Assembly (NCBI GenBank): GCA_004292955.1
Contig: RDXX01000105.1
Coordinates: 1 to 39,101 of the forward strand
Origin: Oscillatoriales cyanobacterium
GTDB taxonomy: Bacteria; Cyanobacteriota; Cyanobacteriia; Cyanobacteriales; Microcoleaceae
Reading direction: 5' to 3'
DNA: 39,101 nt
Shown here: positions 34,701 to 39,101 of the stretch, one piece after another
How the letters are laid out: every line of letters begins with the position of its first letter
How positions within the stretch are numbered: position 1 is the stretch's first letter
Position numbers and translations under genes: made by a program
The notes under the pieces: model-generated
Seen by the model: the letters and a program-made list of their open reading frames with translations, nothing else
Told to the model about the DNA's origin: nothing
The model's database searches: none

Positions 34701-34800
34701 ACAGTGCTTCAGAAGCCGTATCGCGATCGGCTACGTCCCCCACTTCATCTAAATTATAAATTGACTGGTTATCCCGATTTCCCATCAGCCAAACTTTCAA
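31777..34800 (-). CDS. LOV-PAS-GGDEF-EAL photoreceptor-type c-di-GMP enzyme
   Basis: A 1007-residue protein. Residues 40-150 are a LOV domain: GRNCRFLQG (79-87) holds the photoactive Cys82, Asn114 and Asn124 fit the flavin contacts, and Gln145 (FVGTQ) fits the signalling Gln. PAS-like domains follow at about 165-275, 283-395 and 403-520. GGDEF is intact (613-617), with an RxxD inhibitory site (RPGD, 604-607) five residues ahead. The EAL domain starts near 765, with FEALVRW (Glu782) and DDFGTGYSSLSYL; its entry helix carries an insert (about 722-760). It could both make and break c-di-GMP under blue light. It is monocistronic and cytoplasmic, with no membrane segment. Confidence 0.93.
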   Translation of the reverse strand: MKVWLMGNRDNQSIYNLDEVGDVADRDTASEALWLRDRALAATTSGIIIADANAPDCPIIYCNPGFERITGYCAGEILGRNCRFLQGPDTDRTTVAKIREALREGTALQVTIKNYRKDGTPFWNKLSLSPVRDDSGNLTHFVGTQSDLSERIEVQEALQQANDQLQTILEAVPGIVSWISSDLRYLGVNRHLAKLHGLSPSAFVGQDIGFLGASLDFHSFVVDFFAGDATETVKELSAKVKTDGGQSAGHYLIVAQKYDRGNAACLVGIDITERKRAEEALVLTRKAVESSSDAIGISDANGTHIYQNQAFSQLFEWETAEEFKLAGGIPAVFADPAVACEVLDTIARGYSWSGEITNRTKSDKILQVLLRADAIKDPTGKIVGLIYMNTDITDRKRTEQELRQSEKRFRSLIENARDIIVILDDKGFCRYVSPSAERILGYPTAEVLGRSVFDLIHPDELPMVDQVFKGVIQMPRVGLGLAEYRVRHKQGFWCVLEAVATNLLSEPSVRGIVVNCHDVTERKAAEDQLLHDALHDALTELPNRALLTDRLGQAFARVKRHPNYQFAVLFLDLDRFKVINDSQGHRTGDRLLVAVGRRLLTCLRPGDTVARLGGDEFVILLEEIQGVDEAIAQAKGILKAIERPLYLEGHKVLITASIGIAMSTDKYQWPGDILRDADIAMYRAKALGKARYEVFTSAMHTRAVALMHLENDLRQSIEELNLTYSIVDFPGGAAGENSPVCEIDWKLERTKSQLAPLKLECPFTVYYQPIVCLKSGSAIGFEALVRWLHPERGLVSPMEFIAMAEETGLIMPLGLWVLNESCRQIIEWQSLNLPVGNSRLTVAVNLSGRQFSEPESIEQIKQVLQETGVDARCLKLEITETVVMEDGEAAAAMLSQLRELGIGLCIDDFGTGYSSLSYLHKFPINILKVDRSFVSRIGAAGENLEIVRAIVMLARSLGMEVVAEGVETAVQLAQLRAIGCEYGQGYFFSRPLNSEAATALLRRSPKW

Positions 34801-35083
34801 GCCAACCTTTGCAATTTCCGAGTTGCTTCTTACTTTAACGTTTTTCAGGACTCACGAACGTAGATTGCATCTTTGCCTTTAACTAAGCGGGATTTCAGGT
34901 TAGTTGCTAGTTGTATTTTCTGCGCTTGCTGTGTCGGCATTTACAAAAAGCGCATCTTCAGTGCCAAGAGTGAAAAACCCTCAATTCCTCTCACCCTCTC
35001 ACCCTCTCCCCCTCTCCCCGCACTCCGTCAATCAGGATGTGCAGCAACTTATTTACCAGGAGTCGCAGATTGACCAGGCTTCA

Positions 35084-35220
35084 ACAGTTGACAGTTGACA
35101 GTTGACAGTTGACAGTTTGAGAGCGACCTCTACCTAGAAGGAAGAGGATTGGAGTAATGAATAGTTTGATTTTAATTTCTCCCGAGCAGGGAGAGGCTTT
35201 CAACCAATTCTTTCTGGTAA
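35084..35220. repeat. Composite repeat, copy A: CAGTTGA array plus hairpin element
   Basis: Five CAGTTGA units, then CCTCTACCTAGAAGGAAGAG (stem one), GATTGGAGTAATGAATAGTT, CTCCCGAGCAGGGAG (stem two) and AACCAATTCTTTCTGGTAA. Upstream, 34970-35030 is a pyrimidine-rich run of CTCACCCTCTCACC-like units. The rest of 34801-35391 shows no gene. Confidence 0.82.
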
Positions 35221-35317
35221 TATTAATCAAGGGTAGAGCCTCGTTGCTCCCCATTACTGTCGGAAACTGACCGTTCCATTTTTCGATCGCTTGAGTAGTG
35301 CAAAATTTCGGGAGTTG

Positions 35318-35391
35318 AAATACCCGCACGCTTATCGAAGCGATTATAGTGCAGGCTTCTAACATCGCGGGGGAATGCCGAGCGAACTGAC
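35318..35391 (-). mobile_element. IS200/IS605-type right end with terminal hairpin
   Basis: Just past the tnpB remnant, the minus strand reads GAAGCCTGCACTATAATCGC, then a small hairpin (CGCTT, CGAT, AAGCG; 35329-35342) and GTGCGGGTATTTCAAC. The second remnant ends with the matching GAAGCCTACACGCTT and GTGTAGGTAGTTCAC, so this is a shared element end. In TnpB systems this region also encodes the 3' part of the guide RNA. Confidence 0.65.
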
Positions 35392-36065
35392 TTACGTCCT
35401 TTCGTTGGTCTTACTTCCCCTCCGCTCTTCAGAAACGGCTGTTCCATCCGTTTGTAGCATTATGATACCTTCTGCTCTAATATTTGTTGCTGCATTACCA
35501 TCGCGATTGTGACGAGTGCCGCAATTGGGACAAGTCCACTCTCTAATATCAAGTGGCAACTTATCAATTTGGTAATAACAGCTAGAGCAAAGTTTAGAAC
35601 TGGGGAACCATCGGTCAATTCCTACTAACTTCCCACCTTTTTTCTCTAGCTTGTAAGCTAAGAAATTAGTAAAAGTTCCCCATCCAGCATCAGATATTGC
35701 TTTAGCTAAATTGTGGTTGCGTACCATGCCTTTGACATTAAGATTTTCTACTACGACAACTTGGTTTTCGTTGACGAGTTTTCTTGATAACTTATGCAAA
35801 AAAACTTGACGGGATTTAGCTACCCGAGCGTACACTTTAGCTACAGTAGACCTCTTGCAAAAATCCTTTTAACCAAATTTTGGGACGGGCTAGAAGCCCA
35901 TCCCACAAGAAAAAAGATTTTTGTGGGATGGGCTTCTAGCCCGTCCCTTTCTGTTTTTTTGCTAGCTTTTGTTGCTTGCTTGCGTTTGAGATTTTTTTCA
36001 TGCTTGGCTAAGTGCTTAGGATTACTGTATATAGCGGGGGACTTCCCGGCGAGGTATAGCGGATC
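35392..36065 (-). pseudogene. tnpB: tnpB remnant split by a palindromic element
   Basis: TnpB is the RNA-guided nuclease of IS200/IS605 elements. The 3' part (35392-35863) keeps STVAKVYARVAKSRQVFLHK, the RuvC Glu (VVVVENLNVKGM), the zinc ribbon (CSSC, CPNC) and the last RuvC Asp (HNRDGNAATNI). Directly upstream the frame meets a stop and the palindrome 35882-35947. Beyond it, 35948-36065 continues a TnpB-like helix in another frame (SNPKHLAKHEKNLKRKQ). The first RuvC Asp region and N-terminus are missing. It is therefore an inactivated gene, broken by repeat insertion and 5' decay. Spaced ATG or GTG starts inside the fragment are not meaningful. Confidence 0.82.
35882..35947. repeat. Palindromic element GGGACGGGCTAGAAGCCCAT inserted in tnpB
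   Basis: Perfect arms of 27 bases (35882-35908 and 35921-35947) enclose a short A-rich loop. The flanking CCTCTTGCAAAAATCC (35850-35866) may be part of the same inserted unit. Coding sequence of tnpB is found on both sides. Confidence 0.88.
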
Positions 36066-36135
36066 TAGCTCTCATATTCGCGGACGTTGTTGGGAAGAAG
36101 GCCCTATACGTCTGGGTGGTTATATAAGCTGTCAA

Positions 36136-36505
36136 TTATACCTCATCTTTTTGAGAAAGGCTATAGTTAAAGTTTGTCGCTGCAACCGTTGAGCTTCTGC
36201 TTGCTATGAGAGCCCGGTTAATTTGGGCTTGAGCATCTTGGGTTGCTTTTTTAACTGTGAACTACCTACACGCTTCCTGGCGGTAAGCGTGTAGGCTTCC
36301 CAATTCAATGGGGATTGCCTCAACTTTCATAGATTTTTTACGTCCTGAAGATTTTCGTCTTACATCCCCTCCAAGGGCATTCGCGCTAGTTCCTAACGCC
36401 AGAATTCGCAAACCTTCATTTCTAATATTTATTGCAGCATTAATATCTCTATCATACTGAACTGCTTTTCGTCCTTCCTCCGACTTCCATCGGACTTCTG
36501 TGAAC
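36136..36505 (-). pseudogene. tnpB: Second tnpB remnant (3' end) beside an unknown coding fragment
   Basis: Between 36262 and about 36505 the minus strand reads AVQYDRDINAAINIRNEGL and ILALGTSANALGG, ending at a TAG (36262-36264). This is the C-terminal block of a TnpB with the RuvC Asp. The expected CPxCG ahead of it has become SEEGRK, so the zinc ribbon is lost. The stop sits inside the terminal hairpin (CCTACACGCTT at 36265-36275 pairing with AAGCGTGTAGG at 36285-36295). Past the element end, 36136-36258 is open as TVKKATQDAQAQINRALIAS and more, possibly the tail of a gene the element had entered. No start remains. Confidence 0.7.
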
Positions 36506-36546
36506 AGTCAACTGTCAACAGTCAACAGTCAACAGTCAACAGTCAA
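36503..36546. repeat. CAACAGT heptamer array
   Basis: Six units of CAACTGT/CAACAGT directly abut the second tnpB remnant. No hairpin element of the copy A-C type follows. The rest up to 36707 is AT-rich leader of nfi. Confidence 0.85.
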
Positions 36547-36707
36547 CTCTTCCTTCCTCCTTCAAAATCTGCTAGAGAAGGGGCATTGGTGGGACTTACC
36601 CAACCCAAAGCGAGTATAAAAAAAGACTCCTTGGGCAAGTTTTGAATTTATAGCGACAAATGTTAAAAATTAGAATTTGAAAATGGCAGAAAATAAGCTA
36701 AGGTTAG

Positions 36708-37388
36708 ATGAGAACGGTTGAAAAAAGATATCTAATGTTGCAGCAACACCCTTGGCCGAAGACAATTGAAGAGGCGATCGTCATTCAAGATGTTCTCCGG
36801 TCAGAGGTAATTACCGAAAATCTACGGTCGCCAGTTCGGTACGTCGCAGGCGTAGATGTCGGCTACGACAGTGCAGAAGGCGTATCGCGGGCCGCTGTAA
36901 CAGTTTTGAGCTTTCCAGACTTGCAATTACAGCAGCAGTCTGTGGTTCGCAGTCCTACAGCTTTTCCTTACGTTCCCGGTTTCCTGTCTTTTCGAGAAGT
37001 GCCGGCAGTCCTCGACGCTTTACAAAATATCAGTTTGAGACCAGACTTGATATTATGCGACGGTCAAGGACTAGCTCACCCCCGCAGGTTCGGTCTGGCG
37101 TGCCATTTGGGAGTTTTGACAGGAATTGCGACGATCGGAGTTGCCAAAACTAGATTTATCGGAGAACATTCAGAAGTAGGGTTCGAGCGGGGCTGTTGGC
37201 AGCCTTTGCTGCACGAGGGATCAACGGTAGGCGCAGCGTTAAGGACGCAAACAGGGATAAAACCGATTTATGTATCGATCGGTCATAAGGTAAACTTGAT
37301 AAGTGCGATCGAGTACGTCCTGCACTGCGCCCCGAGGTATCGCTTGCCAGAAACAACTCGATCGGCAGACCAACTAACATCGGGATAA
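36708..37388 (+). CDS. nfi: Endonuclease V (deoxyinosine 3' endonuclease)
   Basis: Endonuclease V nicks DNA one base 3' of deaminated adenine (hypoxanthine) to start repair. The 226-residue length matches the family (E. coli Nfi has 223). Catalytic acids are in place: Asp50 (YVAGVDVGY), Glu97 (FLSFREVPA) and Asp118 (ILCDGQGLAHPRR). The wedge motif PYVPGFLSF and IGVAKTRFIGEH are also conserved. AAGG seven bases before the ATG at 36708 supports this start; the ATG at codon 10 is weaker. It is monocistronic, next to the tnpB remnants, and looks intact. Confidence 0.95.
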   Translation: MRTVEKRYLMLQQHPWPKTIEEAIVIQDVLRSEVITENLRSPVRYVAGVDVGYDSAEGVSRAAVTVLSFPDLQLQQQSVVRSPTAFPYVPGFLSFREVPAVLDALQNISLRPDLILCDGQGLAHPRRFGLACHLGVLTGIATIGVAKTRFIGEHSEVGFERGCWQPLLHEGSTVGAALRTQTGIKPIYVSIGHKVNLISAIEYVLHCAPRYRLPETTRSADQLTSG

Positions 37389-37489
37389 CTGGCAGGCCCG
37401 GAAGGCATCAAAAAAATAAAAAGTCAAAAGACAAAAAAGCATCCCTCTTTGGACTTTGAATTTTTGAAGTGTGGCCCTTAAGTCGAAAA

Positions 37490-37920
37490 ATGTTCTGAGT
37501 GTATCGCCAATCAGCTTTCGGTTCCATCCTTCCAGCGAACTAAAGAGTCAGGAACTCAGGGAATCAACGCCACGCTCGCTTGTAAGAAATTACAAGCTGT
37601 TCTGACCAGACCCCTCGATCGCGAGGAGACGTTATTCAGGTCACGACACCGGAAAATGATCCGCCAGTTTTGGGCTCTGTCATCTGCAATTAAACAGTTT
37701 TAAAGTCACGCTTTACAGTGTTGCAGGTCTAACAAGCCTTTATAACCAGGTCGAGGCGAACATTACTCCAGAAATGGGGATTCGGAGACAACCATATCTC
37801 CCCAGGGGTGGCAACCATACCCCCCCTAACCCCGAAAGGGGATTCAAGGCGATTGAAATCGCCGAGCCGTTTCCCTCTCAGGACTAAAGTCACGCTCGTT
37901 TCCCACTTACTTACCGAGTT
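37490..37920 (+). ncRNA. Candidate structured RNA with serial GNRA-capped hairpins
   Basis: No protein is seen in 37389-38223. From 37578 on, hairpins follow one another. GCTTGTAA-GAAA-TTACAAGC is at 37578-37597 and CCTCG-ATCG-CGAGG at 37613-37626. GGAGA...TCTCC comes near 37775-37797 and GGGGTGG-CAA-CCATACCCC near 37805-37823. CCCC-GAAA-GGGG is at 37830-37841 and GGCGAT-TGAA-ATCGCC at 37848-37863. Two GAAA tetraloops argue for RNA rather than random palindromes. The size and motif style recall the HEARO/omega-RNA of IscB-type elements, but no IscB gene follows. That link is only a guess. Strand is taken as plus from loop identity. Confidence 0.5.
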
Positions 37921-38055
37921 TTTTTTATGACTATACCTGAGAAAGAGGTATAAAAGTTGGGGGATTTGTAGAATGATTGAAAGACAGTAATCAGCTTAAA
38001 CATTGGCGGCTTGAACTAAACTACCCGGGCGTGAACTATGTTTAGTTCACATTTG

Positions 38056-38126
38056 TAAATTATGAAACAGTCATCCTGCGACTTAAACTCAAAGTTTACA
38101 TTCGTCAGATGATGTTTCATAATTTA
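38056..38126. repeat. Inverted repeat upstream of the KGG gene
   Basis: GTAAATTATGAAACAGTCAT at 38056 is mirrored by GATGATGTTTCATAATTTAC at 38107-38126 with one unpaired base. A second small repeat, GTGAACTATG/TAGTTCAC, lies just before it (38031-38050). These could be operator-like sites or RNA hairpins in the leader of the stress gene. Confidence 0.75.
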
Positions 38127-38210
38127 CCGTCTAACCTCTCACCGCTAGCTGGGAGTCCCAACTACGGTGGGAGGTGAGGCGGGATCGATCGAAAAAATCA
38201 GCAAAAAAAA

Positions 38211-38217
38211 CAAGGAG
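38211..38217 (+). promoter_or_regulatory. Ribosome-binding site AAGGAGA deciding the KGG gene start
   Basis: AAGGAGA lies six bases before ATG 38224, whereas the in-frame upstream start near 38167 has no such site. Confidence 0.85.
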
Positions 38218-38223
38218 ACAGTC

Positions 38224-38454
38224 ATGGCTGAGAAAAGCAAACGTGGATTCGCATCTATGGACGCAGAAAAACAGCGTGCAATTGCTAGCAAAGGCGGAAA
38301 AGCTGCACACGCGAAAGGAACTGCACACGAATTTACTTCGGAAGAAGCCAGAGAAGCCGGTCAAAAAGGTGGCGAAGCTGTCAGCAGAAATCGGGAACAC
38401 ATGGCTCAAATTGGTCGCGAAGGCGGCCGGAAAAGCCGCAAAAGCGAAGCTTAA
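38224..38454 (+). CDS. KGG-domain stress-type protein
   Basis: A 76-residue, highly charged, Gly-rich protein with repeats of the KGG type: SKGGKAAHAKG, GQKGGEAVSR and GREGGRKSRK, each preceded by a short helix (EKQRAIA, EEAREA, EHMAQI). Such small hydrophilic repeat proteins (GsiB-like, con-10-like) are linked to general stress and desiccation responses. The start at 38224 is chosen over an in-frame start 19 codons upstream because AAGGAGA sits at the right distance. An intrinsic terminator follows at 38607. The upstream inverted repeat may regulate it. Confidence 0.9.
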   Translation: MAEKSKRGFASMDAEKQRAIASKGGKAAHAKGTAHEFTSEEAREAGQKGGEAVSRNREHMAQIGREGGRKSRKSEA

Positions 38455-38606
38455 GTGAGTCTGTGACTATTTAACACAGTGACTGAAATATCGTCACTGT
38501 GCGATTCTTAAGAAGTTATGAAGCTATCTTGAGCGTCAACAAGTTTGCGGGCTAGACAAGGCAAGCAAACACCAGTCTGTCTCTCAATAAAAGCCAATCC
38601 GATCGC

Positions 38607-38633
38607 AAAAAGCCCCGAAATCGGGGCTTTTTT
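38607..38633 (+). terminator. Rho-independent terminator after the KGG gene
   Basis: AAAAGCCCCGA, AAT, TCGGGGCTTTTTT forms a GC-rich hairpin followed by a run of T, a textbook intrinsic terminator about 150 bases after the stop. The A run on the left would also allow termination on the other strand. Confidence 0.9.
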
Positions 38634-38691
38634 GTTTGTGAGACGAATTATTTGGTTAACTCATATAGCTGGCGATCGCACTTTTTGACCT

Positions 38692-38806
38692 CAGAAACCC
38701 CGTTTTTTTGCAGATTTCTCGTTCCCAAACCCAAAACTCTTAGAAACCCGGTTTCTTTGTAGATTTCTCGTTACCAAACCCAAAACTCCCACAAACCTGG
38801 TTTCTT
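38692..38806. repeat. Direct repeats of AGAAACCCGGTTTCTTTG units
   Basis: Two and a half copies of a roughly 50-base unit (AGAAACCC-GTTT, then GCAGATTTCTCGTT and CCAAACCCAAAACTC) start at 38692, 38741 and 38791. The AAACCCGGTTT core is also the stem of the 83-bp repeats at 7.5 kb. No gene is seen in 38634-38984. Confidence 0.82.
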
Positions 38807-38887
38807 GGCCCAAGCACGCGAGCCCGGAAACCGCCCGCAGTCTGGATATAAATTAAGTAAGATTTTGATATATTTCAGGAAACTTTG

Positions 38888-38984
38888 ACACTCCCCGGTC
38901 TGAAGACGCGGGGATTCTTAAGGACAAACTTTGGAGGATGAATCCGCCCAAAGTTTAATTCTTAAAGGGTTAGTCAGTAACCCG
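38888..38984 (-). mobile_element. IS200/IS605-type right end with CCCCGCGTCTTCAGACCGGGG hairpin
   Basis: On the minus strand, AAGAATCCCCGCGTCTTCAG with ACCGGGGAGTGTCAAAG is the classic end hairpin found downstream of cyanobacterial tnpB genes, here right after the tnpB stop at 38985. It also would be the 3' region of the element's guide RNA. Confidence 0.75.
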
Positions 38985-39101
38985 CTACCCACACAGCGAG
39001 TTTATTGAGTCTATGGCTACTTTTGATTTCCTAATGATGTTTGCCGCACCGTTAACATCTGCATTCAGAATTGATTTCTGAGCAGAACGGTATAAACCTC
39101 G
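38985..39101 (-). CDS. tnpB: tnpB, 3' end only, runs off the window
   Basis: The last 38 codons of a TnpB on the minus strand end at TAG 38985-38987. The frame reads GLYRSAQKSILNADVNGAAN and IIRKSKVAIDSIN, the C-terminal block holding the third RuvC Asp (NADVNGAANI). It continues beyond the right edge of the window, so it is unknown whether the gene is whole. The right-end hairpin lies about 70 bases downstream. Sequence is clearly different from the two older remnants at 35.4-36.5 kb, so this is a separate element. Confidence 0.8.
   Translation of the reverse strand, partial: RGLYRSAQKSILNADVNGAANIIRKSKVAIDSINSLCG

Noticed and set aside
35081..35365. 94-codon minus-strand frame whose C-terminal half resembles one at 25230-25454
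   Set aside because: The shared peptide is translation of the composite repeat; copy C has a stop in the matching frame, so structure rather than protein is conserved.
35794..36192. 132-codon plus-strand frame
   Set aside because: It spans the palindrome and is antisense to the recognisable tnpB fragments.
38167..38223. Longer N-terminus for the KGG protein
   Set aside because: No ribosome-binding site there; AAGGAGA precedes ATG 38224 and family similarity begins there.

Overview
The window looks like chromosomal DNA from a filamentous, non-heterocystous cyanobacterium of the Microcoleus/Oscillatoria type. The grounds are the very frequent GCGATCGC/CGATCG octamer-like sites (HIP1), arrays of the heptamer CAGTTGA (short tandemly repeated repetitive DNA), many families of dispersed palindromic repeats, and cyanobacterial protein types such as CHAT-TPR, Uma2, Rpn/DUF2887 and a KGG-domain protein. 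No tRNA, rRNA or CRISPR array was recognised.

Layout. 1-1.8 kb: repeats, a small membrane-anchored protein and thiL (thiamine-monophosphate kinase) with a palindrome-derived in-frame insertion. 1.8-8.9 kb, all minus strand: an accessory block with a coiled-coil/membrane protein overlapping a small partner gene, an Rpn-like nuclease, a TPR-CHAT protease and a shortened TPR paralogue, the last two separated by an array of four 83-bp hairpin repeats. 9.3-11.1 kb: a cysteine desulfurase and a small zinc-finger protein with a RelE/ParE-like tail. 11.3-17.2 kb: a phospholipase-D-like lipoprotein with EF-hand and helix-hairpin-helix motifs, a Cys-rich secreted protein, a Ca2+/H+ antiporter and two hypothetical proteins, separated by repeat-rich spacers. 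17.2-19.5 kb: a two-gene unit of a Pro-rich lipoprotein translationally coupled to a MORN-repeat protein. 19.7-25.1 kb: retropepsin-like protease, gpmI, secG, matrixin-like metalloprotease, Nudix hydrolase and a cysteine-free rhodanese-like protein.

25.6-29.8 kb: a compact three-gene operon (two-winged-helix protein, P-loop ATPase with an acidic tail, Mrr-like PD-(D/E)xK nuclease). This is the best candidate for an undescribed defence or DNA-processing system. It is followed by two convergent tandem Uma2-family nucleases and a large LOV-PAS-GGDEF-EAL protein, probably a blue-light-responsive c-di-GMP switch.

34.8-39.1 kb: a graveyard of IS200/IS605-type tnpB remnants. One is split by a palindromic element, one keeps only its 3' end with a terminal hairpin, and one runs off the window edge. 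The stretch also holds nfi (endonuclease V), a roughly 0.4-kb series of GNRA-capped hairpins that resembles an orphan structured RNA, and a KGG-domain stress protein with a clear terminator.

Functional names rest on motifs read by eye; no database search was possible.
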